This document shows, one piece after another, positions 1 through 9,272 of a DNA stretch of 64,000 nt (position 1 is the first letter of the stretch; each line of letters starts with the position of its first letter). The notes under the pieces are model-generated. The model searched no databases and had not been told where the DNA came from. It saw only the letters and a list, made by a program, of their open reading frames with translations. A program made the position numbers and the translations under genes. The stretch lies in the NCBI RefSeq assembly GCF_004212215.1, contig NZ_QVFV01000003.1, forward strand, positions 186,001-250,000. Direction: 5' to 3'. Source of the stretch: Leptolyngbya iicbica LK. GTDB lineage: Bacteria > Cyanobacteriota > Cyanobacteriia > Phormidesmidales > Phormidesmidaceae.

Positions 1-124
1 TCATAATCTCTCTATCGATGACATTGGTTGTGTTGATGTGGCGGACGGGAAAGCGATCGCGCCCGGTGGGTGTGGCCCTGCGCCATAATGCAGACAAGTA
101 TGTTGCAGCGGGTTCAAAATCGTT

Positions 125-922
125 ATGGTTGCTCAACTTCCCACAGTGCCGATACTGGCCCATCAAGACCTAGACATTCAGTGGGAACCCCTGCCAGATG
201 ACTACGTGTTACCAGATGATCCTGTGGAAAATCTCCAGCAACCGCTCTTAGCTGCTGCTCTCACTGATGCGCTGGGGGCAGCGGGATGGATTCGGCCTGA
301 GATGCTGATTGCGTCTAATTTTGGGTTGGTCGCAACGGTGGCGGGCAAAACCGTTGTCAAGGCTCCCGATTGGCTTTACGTGCCTCAGGTGCAACCCGTG
401 GCGGAGTCGGTGATTCGCCGCAGCTATACCCCCCATGCCGAAGGCGCTGCAGTCGCGATCGTGATGGAGTTTTTGTCAGAAACGGAAACGGGCGAATATT
501 CTGTCCGTCCGGTTTACCCATACGGCAAGCTGTTCTTTTACCAGCGCATTTTGCAGGTACCCACCTACGTATTATTTGACCCGGCTTCAGTAACGCTCCA
601 AGTCTTTCGGCTAGAGGGTGAGACCTATCAAGCGACTGAGCCGGATGCCCAGGGGCGTTTTTGGCTCCCAGAGATGCAGCTCTTTTTGGGCATTTGGCAG
701 GGCACTCGCTTGGGCACGACTACGCACTGGCTCCGCTGGTGGGATGCTGACGGTAATCTCCTGTTATGGAGCAGCGAACAAGCGGAAGAAGCACGGAAGC
801 AAGCTGAACAAGCGCAACAACAAGCTGAACAGGCACAGCAACAAGCTGAGCAAGAGCGAGATCGCGCTGACCAACTGGCGGCAAAACTGCGAGACTTGGG
901 CGTTGATCCTGAACAACTTTGA
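125..922 (+). CDS. Uma2-family (DUF820) PD-(D/E)XK-fold protein with C-terminal coiled coil
   Basis: This 265-residue protein belongs to the Uma2/DUF820 family, which is greatly expanded in cyanobacteria and has a restriction-endonuclease-like fold; its cellular role is not established. Visible family landmarks are the PD pair at residues 81-82, the E-F-L-S motif at 115-118, Lys135 and the PTYVLFDP strand at 146-153. Residues ~215-255 form a Gln/Glu/Ala heptad coiled coil built from near-repeats of QAEQAQQ, a common tail in this family. ATG at 125 is the first in-frame start. It is convergent with the cupin gene at 1014-2078. Family assignment is secure; nuclease activity is only an inference from the fold. 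Confidence 0.85.
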   Translation: MVAQLPTVPILAHQDLDIQWEPLPDDYVLPDDPVENLQQPLLAAALTDALGAAGWIRPEMLIASNFGLVATVAGKTVVKAPDWLYVPQVQPVAESVIRRSYTPHAEGAAVAIVMEFLSETETGEYSVRPVYPYGKLFFYQRILQVPTYVLFDPASVTLQVFRLEGETYQATEPDAQGRFWLPEMQLFLGIWQGTRLGTTTHWLRWWDADGNLLLWSSEQAEEARKQAEQAQQQAEQAQQQAEQERDRADQLAAKLRDLGVDPEQL

Positions 923-1013
923 CTCTGCTTGGGATGCATCTCGCCGTAGATCATAGGGCCACGATTGTGGGGGGAGGTGGTTGTCGATAACGGCGAGCCA
1001 GGCATTGTGCCAG

Positions 1014-2078
1014 CTATAGTCGCGATGGTGTACAGCGCCCCATATTGGGAGGGATCAAGTCAAAACAGCCTTCAGTTTGATTCCAGACAAACATTTCGGT
1101 GTCATTGGTCGAGCGCCAGTGCTTATCTTCTGGCGGGTGACCAAACCGGAAATGGAGGGTGACCAACGGTTGATCAGAGCGGTTGGCAATTTGGTGGCCA
1201 TGGCGGCGATCAATCGCGACCACATCCCCCGCTCGGTAAATCTCTGAAGGTCCTTCATAGCGACGAGCAGGCTCAAACCCTTCAAATGGGACATTTTCCT
1301 CCCAATGATCTGGAGGGACAAACCAATGGGTCATCTCACCTCGGATAACCTGAATGGCATCTAGAGCCAGACCGTGATGATGCACACCGACCTCTTGCCC
1401 CGGCATCCAGCTAATGACGTAAACGACCAGTGACCAGGTGCGGCAGACCAATTGGCGTTTATAGAACTGCTCATCAAACAGCACGTAACGGTCTAAAAAT
1501 GACTCATCCAGCGTGATTTGCTCGACCCAGTGGTGAAATGTCTGCACATCGACACTGTGAGGCGGCACGGACTCAACCTGACGAATCAGGCTGCTCAGCA
1601 TGAAGCTATTGGCGATCGCCTCGGCGTCGATCACTTTTTGCCCTTGGGCCAAGCTTTGGTCGATCACGCGATCGGCCTGCCGTAGCCAGTAAGACGAGAG
1701 ATTTTGTGGCAGTCCCAACAGTTTGCGACTCAGTCCTAACCCATACAAACGGCGAGTCGCGCAATACTGCTTGACCTGATGAAACTCTTCGGTGGTCAGA
1801 GTATTGCCTTCATAGTCCTCCGTTGCCTGCAGCGGTTCTGTGGTGCAGTCGGCGGGGGGCTGTCCCTGCCACCGAGTCCAGGCTTCTTCAATCAAAATCA
1901 TGCCTGAAGCTTTAATCAGGGCGCAAAAATACCGTAAGGATTGGATTAACCGCCACAATCGCGATCGGCCATCCTGTTTTAATTGATTGTCAATTTCCCA
2001 AAAGTCGCCTAACGCTTCATCACGAATGACTTCCAGTACGAGCACTTTGGCTGCATTTTCGACAATCTCAACAAACAT
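1014..2078 (-). CDS. Cupin protein, cysteine-dioxygenase-like
   Basis: The C-terminal third carries a cupin barrel. Motif 1 is around residues 227-250, with H-H-H at 233-235 and Glu at 248. Motif 2 follows AGDVVAID, with His at 293 and 295, and ends in LHFRFG. This arrangement resembles type I cysteine dioxygenases and related thiol dioxygenases. The N-terminal ~190 residues are helical and unassigned. I chose the ATG at 2078 because it has an AGTAGG Shine-Dalgarno-like sequence at good spacing; a TTG 36 bp upstream would give 366 residues. The PadR regulator lies 109 bp upstream on the same strand and may control it. Substrate unknown; the cupin call is solid, the dioxygenase call is inference. 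Confidence 0.75.
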   Translation of the reverse strand: MFVEIVENAAKVLVLEVIRDEALGDFWEIDNQLKQDGRSRLWRLIQSLRYFCALIKASGMILIEEAWTRWQGQPPADCTTEPLQATEDYEGNTLTTEEFHQVKQYCATRRLYGLGLSRKLLGLPQNLSSYWLRQADRVIDQSLAQGQKVIDAEAIANSFMLSSLIRQVESVPPHSVDVQTFHHWVEQITLDESFLDRYVLFDEQFYKRQLVCRTWSLVVYVISWMPGQEVGVHHHGLALDAIQVIRGEMTHWFVPPDHWEENVPFEGFEPARRYEGPSEIYRAGDVVAIDRRHGHQIANRSDQPLVTLHFRFGHPPEDKHWRSTNDTEMFVWNQTEGCFDLIPPNMGRCTPSRL

Positions 2079-2187
2079 AATATGCCTACTTGAAACGAAG
2101 TTCTTGAAAATCAAAGCTCATAGCCGATACCAGGCACCCTTTGCGGCGAACCAAGCCGCCCAAGGACATTGACTCAGTCAGCCAGAT

Positions 2188-2520
2188 TTAGGTCAGCGCT
2201 TCGTGGATTTGACTCTGACTTTTGATTTGGTCGCGAATGGATTCAATCCGCAGCAGCATGTCACGACCGACGGTTGTTACTTCGTAATAACAACGACTGT
2301 GACCGTTGCGCACGGCTAAGTTTTCTTGTCGCTTGTGGGCTTGAATAAAGCCTCGCTGGGATAAGCGTTTCAGCGCTGGATATAACGTGCCACATCCAAT
2401 TTGGTACTCGCCTTGGCTGGCGGCGCTCACCACCTCAACAATGTCTTGTCCATAGCGGGGTTGATGCACGATCGCCAGCATGATGGCTTCCTCCAAAGAT
2501 GTCAGCTTTAGTTTTTCCAT
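2188..2520 (-). CDS. PadR-family transcriptional regulator
   Basis: This 110-residue protein has the PadR winged helix: L-T-S-L-E-E-A near the N-terminus, YGQDIV, then the typical G-T-L-Y-P-A-L-K-R-L recognition segment at about 45-54 and a Y-Y-E-V-T wing at about 78-82, followed by a short C-terminal dimerisation helix. PadR proteins are dimeric repressors that often respond to phenolic or hydrophobic ligands. The cupin gene follows 109 bp downstream on the same strand, so the two may form one unit. A CGATATCG palindrome lies at 2594-2601 in its upstream region, a possible operator (unproven). Cysteines are sparse, so redox sensing is not suggested. Confidence 0.9.
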   Translation of the reverse strand: MEKLKLTSLEEAIMLAIVHQPRYGQDIVEVVSAASQGEYQIGCGTLYPALKRLSQRGFIQAHKRQENLAVRNGHSRCYYEVTTVGRDMLLRIESIRDQIKSQSQIHEALT

Positions 2521-2748
2521 GCACTGAAAGCCTCCATGGCTGAGAGCTATAGGCCATGTTAGTCAAGCCGTTTAAGCGGCGCTATCTAGTTTTCGATATC
2601 GATCGCTGCTATCGACTATTGACATCGATCAAGAGATTGGCGATCGCCTTCCCTCAGGACAGAGTAGAAACCAAGGAAATTTAGAGTTTGCTAACGCGAG
2701 TTGCACGGCTTTTGAGTTGCAGAAACCTCGTCACTGGGATATTTCACC

Positions 2749-2970
2749 ATGCGCCATCACAGTCGCTTGTTTCGCTGGGTCTGTCGATTTATCAAATACT
2801 TTTTTCTCTTGAGTTTTGGGCTCGCGGTGTTCTGTGTGTTGGCGAGCCTCTTCGAAGCGGCGGGCTTTGCGCTCTGGGTGCTGCATTTAGTGACGGATTG
2901 GTGGCTGCGGTTAGCGGCAAGCGCACTTATTTTCTTGGGATTCGCCGCGATGATTGAATCCATCGGGTAA
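2749..2970 (+). CDS. Small two-helix membrane protein (hypothetical)
   Basis: A 73-residue reading frame with two strongly hydrophobic stretches (about residues 17-42 and 52-70) and a basic N-terminus (M-R-H-H-S-R), which would place the N-terminus in the cytoplasm. I do not recognise a family. Two overlapping frames of similar size exist here, but only this one has the composition of a real small membrane protein. The Shine-Dalgarno sequence is weak. It faces the end of the solute-binding protein gene. Treat as possible. Confidence 0.4.
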   Translation: MRHHSRLFRWVCRFIKYFFLLSFGLAVFCVLASLFEAAGFALWVLHLVTDWWLRLAASALIFLGFAAMIESIG

Positions 2971-3155
2971 ATGGCCGCGCGATCGCCCCCCTGGATTACC
3001 CAGCCGTGAGACACCGACCCTGATCGCCACGGTCCTAAGCCGAGAGCAGGGAAATCGACAGCAAAATTTGCGGTGCCGACTGCCCGCCAACCGAGCCTTT
3101 AGGGAAGCAGGCAAGCAGGACGCGGAAAGCCAGCAAGAGCAGCGTAAGGATGACG

Positions 3156-4451
3156 CTAACGGGCATCCCACTCAGCCGCCGCATCGGCGACGGCTTCATC
3201 CACGGTTTTTTGGCCCAGCATGGCCGCTTGCAGGTTGGTATAAATGGCCTTTTGCAAGGTTTTGACATCTTCCATCGCGGGGATCAAAACTTCGGCATCG
3301 GCCATCTGTCCGGCACTGACGGAGCGCGCCAGGGTGACCGGTTCGGCATCGGTTGGCGGTTCGGTAAAGTAGCTGTCGGAGAGCGCCTGCGTGGTCGAAG
3401 GCAGTACGTTGGCCGCTTTGGCAAAGGTCAGCTGGTTGGCGTCATTCGTGACGTAGAGGGCGAACTTCAAGGCCGCCTCGGGCGCGTCGGTAGAGCGGGG
3501 AATCACCAAATTCATCACCGCGACATTTTTCTTAGCGGTCTCCCCAGAAATTTGGGGGGCACTGGCGGTCGCGGCGGCGATATCTGGCGCGTTGTTTTCA
3601 ATCGTGCTGAGGAATTCGGCCCCAGACGCGAGGATGGCCGTTTCGCCTGCTTGATACAGTTCCACGGCGCGGCGATGACCTTGAGTCAACACTTCACGAG
3701 GCAAGAGTTCTTGCTGATACAGATCCGTCCAGTATTGAAATACCGCTTTGCCCTCGGGGGTGTTGAAGGCCGCGTTGCCCTGGTCATCCACCAACGGTAC
3801 GCCCATTTGCACAAAGGATTGCAGCACGTCAGCCGCATCTTCGGGCACAAAGGAGATAAAGAAGGCGTACTTGCCGGTGGCGTCTTTGATTTGCTGAGCG
3901 GCGGTGGCCAATTCCTCATAGGTGGTCGGCGGCTCGGTGATGCCCGCTGCTTCAAACAACTCTGTGTTGTATAGGGTGACGCGGGTGGTGAGATACCACG
4001 GCAACCCAAAGCTCTCGCCATTTAGGGTATTGGCTTGCCAAATCTTATCGAGGTACAGCGATTTTTCTGCTGGCGAGATGCGATCGTCCAGCGGCAACCA
4101 CGCCTGTTTGCTCGCGAGTTGCGACGCGAAATCGGGGTTCAAATTCACCACATCAGGGGCGGTCCCGGCGGACACTGCCGTGAGAATTTTGCTTTGCATA
4201 TCGCCCCAGGGCACATCGATCCACCGGACGGTGATGCCGGGGTTCTCCGCTTCAAAGTTGGCAATCAGCTCGTTGAAATAGTCGGTGAAATCGGGCTGCA
4301 ACTGCATGGTCCAAAACTCCACCTCTTGGGAGCCGTCGGCGCTGGACTCGGAGGTGGCTGAGGGATTGCCGCAGCTGATCAGCCAACTCATCAGCACGCC
4401 CAGTAGCATGAGCAGGCCAAAACGTTTCCAGAAACGGGGGAGGGTGGACAT
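3156..4451 (-). CDS. ABC transporter family 1 solute-binding lipoprotein (sugar type)
   Basis: A 431-residue periplasmic binding protein of the MalE/UgpB-like family. It has a basic N-terminus, a hydrophobic signal at about 11-26 and a lipobox LISC with Cys27, so it should be lipid-anchored. The mature part starts with VEFWTMQ and contains family landmarks such as FEAENPGI, GTAPDVV, LPWYL and the TPEGK segment. The ligand is probably a sugar or glycoside. No ABC permease or ATPase gene is next to it in this window, so the membrane partner is encoded elsewhere. purT lies upstream on the same strand after 107 bp. The family call is confident; the ligand is not determinable. Confidence 0.88.
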   Translation of the reverse strand: MSTLPRFWKRFGLLMLLGVLMSWLISCGNPSATSESSADGSQEVEFWTMQLQPDFTDYFNELIANFEAENPGITVRWIDVPWGDMQSKILTAVSAGTAPDVVNLNPDFASQLASKQAWLPLDDRISPAEKSLYLDKIWQANTLNGESFGLPWYLTTRVTLYNTELFEAAGITEPPTTYEELATAAQQIKDATGKYAFFISFVPEDAADVLQSFVQMGVPLVDDQGNAAFNTPEGKAVFQYWTDLYQQELLPREVLTQGHRRAVELYQAGETAILASGAEFLSTIENNAPDIAAATASAPQISGETAKKNVAVMNLVIPRSTDAPEAALKFALYVTNDANQLTFAKAANVLPSTTQALSDSYFTEPPTDAEPVTLARSVSAGQMADAEVLIPAMEDVKTLQKAIYTNLQAAMLGQKTVDEAVADAAAEWDAR

Positions 4452-4558
4452 GGTGGAGTCGGGGAATGGGTGGATGAGAGGGCAGATGCGGTTGAGTGTG
4501 AGGGGCCGAGTGCGGCGATCGCAGTGCTTAACTCTGCACTAACAGGCCACCTAAAAGC

Positions 4559-5770
4559 CTAAAGCAAAACTTGCACTTTGCTGGCGCAGGCGATCGCTCT
4601 TTCCTTGGCCTCCTCGACGGAATCGCCCAGAGCGAGCGCCACGCCCATGCGGCGGTTGAGGTGACAGCGAGGTTTACCAAAGAGGCGGACTTTGCTGGTG
4701 GGCACGCTGAGGGCTTCAGCCACCCCGGCATAGCGAGGCTGATTGCTCGAGCCGGGAGCGAGAATCACCGCCGACGCACCTGGTTGCAATAGTTCAATCT
4801 GGCCGATGGGCAAGCCGGTAATGGCGCGGACATGGAGCTCAAACTCCGACATGTTTTGGCTGACCATCGTCACCATACCCGTGTCGTGGGGGCGCGGACT
4901 GACTTCGCTGAAATACACCATTTGAGGCTGATCGGGCGACCCGGCAATGAACAGTTCCACGCCAAAGAGGCCCCACCCGCCAAGGGCGTCGGTGATTTGG
5001 CCAGCGACCCGCTGACATTCGGCCACGGTGTCGGGATGTAGGCCGCAGGGCTGCCAAGATTCGCGATAGTCGCCGTCTTCTTGGCGGTGCCCAATGGGGG
5101 GACAAAAGAAGGTGCCGTCTTGGGCGCGCACCGTGAGCAGGGTAATTTCGGTTTCAAATTCGATGAAGCCTTCGACGATGACGCGCTGGACTTTGCCGCG
5201 TCCAGCGCTGTAGGCGTAGTCCCAAGCGGCGTCAATGTCTTCGGGCGATCGCACTAAGCTTTGGCCTTTACCGGATGAACTCATGATGGGCTTCACCACG
5301 CAGGGCAACCCAATGGCCTCGACGGCGGCGCGATACTCCGCCAGCGTGCCCGCAAATTGATAGGGGGAGGTGCGCAGTTGGAGTTCCTCGGCGGCGAGGC
5401 GACGAATGCCCTCGCGGTTCATGGTGAGTCGCGTGGCTTTGGCGGTGGGGACGACGGTCCAGCCTTCCGCTTCCAGCGCGACTAGCGTGTCGGTGGCGAT
5501 CGCCTCCACCTCTGGCACGATCAAATCGGGTTTTTCTTGTTCGATCAATTGGCGCACGCGATCGCCATCCAGCATATCGATGACATGAAAACGATGGGCC
5601 ATCTGCATCGCTGGCGCATGGGCATAGGCGTCTGCCGCGATGACTTCCCAGCCCAGGCGCATCGCTTCGAGGGCGACCTCGCGCCCTAACTCCCCAGACC
5701 CCAGCAGTAGCAAGCGTTTTGCCCCTGCCAAGGTAGGCGTTCCCCAAGTTGTACCCGCTTCTTGTGCCAC
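4559..5770 (-). CDS. purT: Formate-dependent phosphoribosylglycinamide formyltransferase
   Basis: PurT converts glycinamide ribonucleotide to formyl-GAR using formate and ATP in purine biosynthesis, a folate-independent alternative to PurN. The 403-residue ATP-grasp protein has the N-terminal GSGELGREV nucleotide-fold motif (about 26-34), [16 protein letters not shown], the ATP-grasp loop [16 protein letters not shown]-like region (here [10 protein letters not shown]) and [14 protein letters not shown] with the metal-binding acidic residues. Length matches the family. The start is GTG at 5770; no earlier start is usable. It is divergent from pilM across 585 bp. Identification is very secure. 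Confidence 0.96.
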   Translation of the reverse strand: MAQEAGTTWGTPTLAGAKRLLLLGSGELGREVALEAMRLGWEVIAADAYAHAPAMQMAHRFHVIDMLDGDRVRQLIEQEKPDLIVPEVEAIATDTLVALEAEGWTVVPTAKATRLTMNREGIRRLAAEELQLRTSPYQFAGTLAEYRAAVEAIGLPCVVKPIMSSSGKGQSLVRSPEDIDAAWDYAYSAGRGKVQRVIVEGFIEFETEITLLTVRAQDGTFFCPPIGHRQEDGDYRESWQPCGLHPDTVAECQRVAGQITDALGGWGLFGVELFIAGSPDQPQMVYFSEVSPRPHDTGMVTMVSQNMSEFELHVRAITGLPIGQIELLQPGASAVILAPGSSNQPRYAGVAEALSVPTSKVRLFGKPRCHLNRRMGVALALGDSVEEAKERAIACASKVQVLL

Positions 5771-6355
5771 AGTTTTGCTTCTTACCTCACACCAATAGAC
5801 GTTTAAATCTCAGATTTTTGCAGATTTTTTCTATATTAAATGGTTCACTTTTGAAAATTGTGTGTAACATCTCAGGTGAACTGACTAATCCATTCGTATT
5901 TACGACGTGATTGGTCAGGTAAAAATGAGTCGTTTAGACGCGAGCCGAACATCATTCTTCGGGTCGCCTATTCGAATAGCGACTCAGCATATCGGGTGCA
6001 GTGATTTCACTTGATTTGGTGGAGACTGATCAAATTAAGTTAGCGCAATGGTCTACAGGAAAAAGACAGTTTGCCTGACCAAAACGGTGCCCAACCTCGT
6101 TGGTGTTGCTCAGCTTATACGTTGGAGAACAGCCACTGCGAGAGGCCTTTGAGCGTGGCCACTGAACACGGTGATTACCCTCTAATTGACCGCTCGTTTC
6201 TTACGGTTTGTATCTTGTTTATTGCTGTGGCAATTCTGACTTAAATTGTGTACCATACGTCAGCACAATTTTGGTGAATCTCCATCTTGCATGTGCAGTC
6301 ATGGAGGATTGCTGATCATTCGTTATGGATAACGAAGGCATAAACGGAGACGGCG
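5771..6355. promoter_or_regulatory. Divergent purT/pilM intergenic region with two inverted repeats
   Basis: This 585-bp AT-richer gap separates purT (-) from pilM (+) and must contain both promoters. No convincing gene is present. Two symmetric sequences stand out: an imperfect inverted repeat at 5963-5983 centred on CTATTCGAATAG (5968-5979), and TTCGTTATGGATAACGAA at 6319-6336, which ends 19 bp before the pilM start and could fold in the 5' leader. I could not define -10/-35 boxes with confidence. Confidence 0.5.
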
Positions 6356-7465
6356 GTGAATATCATTCAGTCCCTATTTTCATCTAAGCGTCAGAGTGTA
6401 GGCATTGAGCTTACGCCTGAGCGAGTCAATCTTGCCCGGGTACGCAAACAGGGGCAAAAGCTCAAACTTGAGACGAGAACCTCGGTGGAATTGCCAGAAG
6501 GTGCATTTCAAGAAGGGCAAATTATTGACTCTCCGGCAGTCGCCGAGGCCATTCAGACAGGGCTGGCCGATAGCCGTATTAAGGTGAAATACGCCACAAC
6601 TGCGATTCCAGGGCGAGCGATTACCCGCGTTATTCCGGTGCCTTCGGAGTTGGATGAAGACGAACTGCGGGAAATGGTGCTGAACCAAGAAGCCAGTTTG
6701 TATTTGCCTTTTCCGCGGGAAGAAGCGGATGTTGACTATCAAAAGCTTGGCTTTTTTGTCGATGAAGATGGGATTGAAAAAGTCCAAGTTCTGTTAGTGG
6801 CGGTGCGTAAAGAAGTTACGGACAGTTATGTCGAGACTTTTCAGCAGGCCGGAATTAATCTGGCAGTCTTGGAAACTTCAAGTTTTGCGCTGATTCGCAC
6901 CATCCGGGATCAGTTGCGACAGTTCACTCCTCAAGAGGCTGCCGCTATTGTTGATATCGGGTTTGAAAGCACTGAAATTTCCATTGTCGTGGATGGGATT
7001 CCACATTTCTCTCGGTCGGTGCCGATTGGGACTTTTCAGATTCAAGGAGCGCTGAGTCGAGCGATGAATTTGCCGCCCTCGCGCAATACTGATTTGCTCA
7101 AAGGGATGACGGTGCCGACAACGCCGATGGATACTGTGGGGTCGCCCCAGCCGATTTCTGGCGGTGCTTCGAATCCAGGGACTGCGGCCATGCTGCGGAT
7201 TTTGGGAGAGCTATCGGATGAGCTGCGGCGCTCGATTGATTTTTATCTCAATCAAGCGGAAGACATGGAAGTTGCGCAGTTATTGCTAGCGGGGTCGGGA
7301 GCGGCGATCGGGCAGTTGGATGAGTTTTTTGCTCAGCGCCTGAGTTTGCCCGCTAGCCAGGTTGATCCGGTGGCGGCGTTGTCCTTAGAGCTGGCAGAAG
7401 AGATTGAAGAAGAGGAGCGACCTGGTTTGGCGACGGTGATTGGTCTTGGGCTCAGAGAGGTTTAA
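6356..7465 (+). CDS. pilM: Type IV pilus assembly protein PilM
   Basis: PilM is the cytoplasmic actin-like ATP-binding component that connects to the N-terminus of PilN at the inner membrane. The 369-residue protein shows the FtsA/actin fold signatures: GIELTPERVNLARV near the N-terminus (phosphate 1), AAIVDIGFESTEISIV around 197-212 (phosphate 2) and LLLAGSGAAIGQL around 315-327 (adenosine motif). The start is GTG at 6356, preceded by GGAGACGGC. pilN follows after 3 bp, making translational coupling likely. First gene of pilM-N-O-Q. Confidence 0.95.
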   Translation: MNIIQSLFSSKRQSVGIELTPERVNLARVRKQGQKLKLETRTSVELPEGAFQEGQIIDSPAVAEAIQTGLADSRIKVKYATTAIPGRAITRVIPVPSELDEDELREMVLNQEASLYLPFPREEADVDYQKLGFFVDEDGIEKVQVLLVAVRKEVTDSYVETFQQAGINLAVLETSSFALIRTIRDQLRQFTPQEAAAIVDIGFESTEISIVVDGIPHFSRSVPIGTFQIQGALSRAMNLPPSRNTDLLKGMTVPTTPMDTVGSPQPISGGASNPGTAAMLRILGELSDELRRSIDFYLNQAEDMEVAQLLLAGSGAAIGQLDEFFAQRLSLPASQVDPVAALSLELAEEIEEEERPGLATVIGLGLREV

Positions 7466-7468
7466 TCG

Positions 7469-8278
7469 ATGTACGGCTTAGATATTAATTTTCTAAAGGA
7501 TCGCGAGATTCGGCCGGTTGAGGCCTCTGCTCGTACCGCCCAAGCGGCTGCTCCAGCCGGGAGTCGGACTCCGCTACTCATTGGTTTGTTGGTGGCGGTG
7601 GCCGCTTTGGGCCTGGTCGGGGGATATTGGCTCTTGTTGCAGCAGCGGATTAGTCGTTTAGAGGCGCGGGAAGCGGAACTCGATCAGCAAATTGCGACGA
7701 TTCAAAGTCAGCTGCAGCAAATTGAGACCGTGCAGCAGCAGATTGCGCTGGTAGAGGCGGAGAATCAGGCGTTCGTGAATGTGTTTAACCAGATTCGCCC
7801 CTGGTCGGCCTTTTTGAAGGAGTTGCGCGATCGCACCCCGGCCCGCATTCAAATTGTCTCGGTCTCGCAAACGGCAGGCACCACCCTACCCGGTCCTCCG
7901 ACGGCTGAGGGAGCAACTGAGGAATCCGGTACGCCGCCGCCCGTCACTGGGGGCGTTGAAATTGCGGGAGTGGCCTGTTCTTTTAACGATGTCAATGACT
8001 TTTTGTTGACCTTGCAGCGATCGCCCTTGCTCAATGCCAGCAGCGTCACTATCGACGAATCGACCCGGCAAGATGAGCTGTTAGATCCCCAAGTTCAAGG
8101 GGTGTGTCCCAATTCGCCGCCCAATCGACCCGAGATTTTGGTGGACTTTACTCTGTCAGGCAACTTTACCGACGTGCCCTCAGAAGACTTGCTCGACGTT
8201 TTAGACCGTCAAGGGGCAGTGGGCTTGGCGACTCGTATCCGTGCCCTTCGTGATTCAGGAGTAATCGAAACACCATGA
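7469..8278 (+). CDS. pilN: Type IV pilus inner-membrane protein PilN
   Basis: PilN is a bitopic inner-membrane protein that binds PilM in the cytoplasm and PilO in the periplasm. It begins M-Y-G-L-D-I-N-F-L-K-D-R, matching the conserved short cytoplasmic motif (I/L-N-L-L-p-W-R in other bacteria) that docks into PilM. A transmembrane segment lies at about 35-55, followed by a coiled coil (about 60-100) and a periplasmic fold. Two Cys residues (in ACSF and GVCP) could form a disulfide. The stop overlaps the pilO start in an ATGA arrangement. Confidence 0.92.
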   Translation: MYGLDINFLKDREIRPVEASARTAQAAAPAGSRTPLLIGLLVAVAALGLVGGYWLLLQQRISRLEAREAELDQQIATIQSQLQQIETVQQQIALVEAENQAFVNVFNQIRPWSAFLKELRDRTPARIQIVSVSQTAGTTLPGPPTAEGATEESGTPPPVTGGVEIAGVACSFNDVNDFLLTLQRSPLLNASSVTIDESTRQDELLDPQVQGVCPNSPPNRPEILVDFTLSGNFTDVPSEDLLDVLDRQGAVGLATRIRALRDSGVIETP

Positions 8279-9192
8279 CTTTTTCTGATGATTTCGTCCC
8301 TGTTGAGGACGCGGAAGAACTAGAAGGCCCGAGTTATCCGACGGTCTTTGGCATCGAGCTAACTCCTAAAGTTCAAGGCATTGCGTTGGCGGTGCTCGGC
8401 GTCGGTGGTGCGGTTTTCTTATTTACGCGACTGGTGAGCCCGGTGCAAGATACGCTTACCGAGCTTGAGCAACGCATTGAGGAAAAAGAGGACACGCTGG
8501 CCAATCAGGCTGAGAGTCTGCGCCAAATTGAAGAGGTGCAAGCCGAGCTCGATCGCGTGATTTCGCAGCGAGAAGGCATTTACAGCCTCCTGGGAGATCC
8601 CAACAGCTTTGATACGTTGTTGCTCGATACTAACCAGCAAATTGAGAAAAGTAATGCCGCGATCGCGGGGGCGATCGCAGGCAATTTGACCCAAGCCCAA
8701 TCGGCTGAGCTGGCCTCCTTAGGCTTTAACAACACCGAAATTAATCGGATTTTTCAAGAAATTGCTGACGATCCCGTCGTGCAGCGATCGCTGTTCACCT
8801 CAGAACTGTCATCGTTTGATCCGCTGGGACTACCAGAAATTGTCGGGGAAGAATACGGTGCCGAACTCTCAGGCAAGCTCGAACGGCAAATCGTGGAAGT
8901 TAGCTTTAGCGCCTTGTTCAATCAGACTCAGAGCATTCTGTATAACCTTGAGCGGTTAGAGCCCTTGCTGATTATTCGAGACTTTAACCAAGAGGCCTCT
9001 GAGATTGATGGTGACCTCTCGGAAGAGGAAGCCAACCGTCTAGGCATTCGCCCCCTCGAAACTTCTTTCACGATGGAAGTTTTAGTGCCTTTAGGCGATC
9101 CGAGTGAGCCTCCTACGCCGGTTGCACCGGAACCCGCTGAAGGCGAAGAAGGGGCCGAGGGTGAAGCGACCGAAGCCAGTGACGAGGGCTAA
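8275..9192 (+). CDS. pilO: Type IV pilus inner-membrane protein PilO
   Basis: PilO pairs with PilN to form the alignment complex. The 305-residue protein has a cytoplasmic N-terminus, one transmembrane helix at about 36-55, a long coiled coil (about 58-100), and a ferredoxin-like periplasmic domain ending around 280. The last ~25 residues are an acidic, Pro/Glu/Ala-rich tail. It is longer than typical proteobacterial PilO (about 200 residues), with an Asn/Asp-rich insert around 130-200. Start ATG overlaps the pilN stop by 4 bp. No pilP reading frame lies between pilO and pilQ. Confidence 0.9.
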   Translation: MTFSDDFVPVEDAEELEGPSYPTVFGIELTPKVQGIALAVLGVGGAVFLFTRLVSPVQDTLTELEQRIEEKEDTLANQAESLRQIEEVQAELDRVISQREGIYSLLGDPNSFDTLLLDTNQQIEKSNAAIAGAIAGNLTQAQSAELASLGFNNTEINRIFQEIADDPVVQRSLFTSELSSFDPLGLPEIVGEEYGAELSGKLERQIVEVSFSALFNQTQSILYNLERLEPLLIIRDFNQEASEIDGDLSEEEANRLGIRPLETSFTMEVLVPLGDPSEPPTPVAPEPAEGEEGAEGEATEASDEG

Positions 9193-9272
9193 CCACATGG
9201 CCTAATTTTACGAGCGCTCATTGTCCCAGGCGCTGTCAACCAGACCCAGAACCTACGTGAGGAGAGTGAACT

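Noticed and set aside
3150-3974. 274-codon plus-strand frame rich in Gly and Arg
   Set aside because: It lies entirely opposite the solute-binding lipoprotein gene, which has a clear family match; composition is that of a GC-rich shadow frame.
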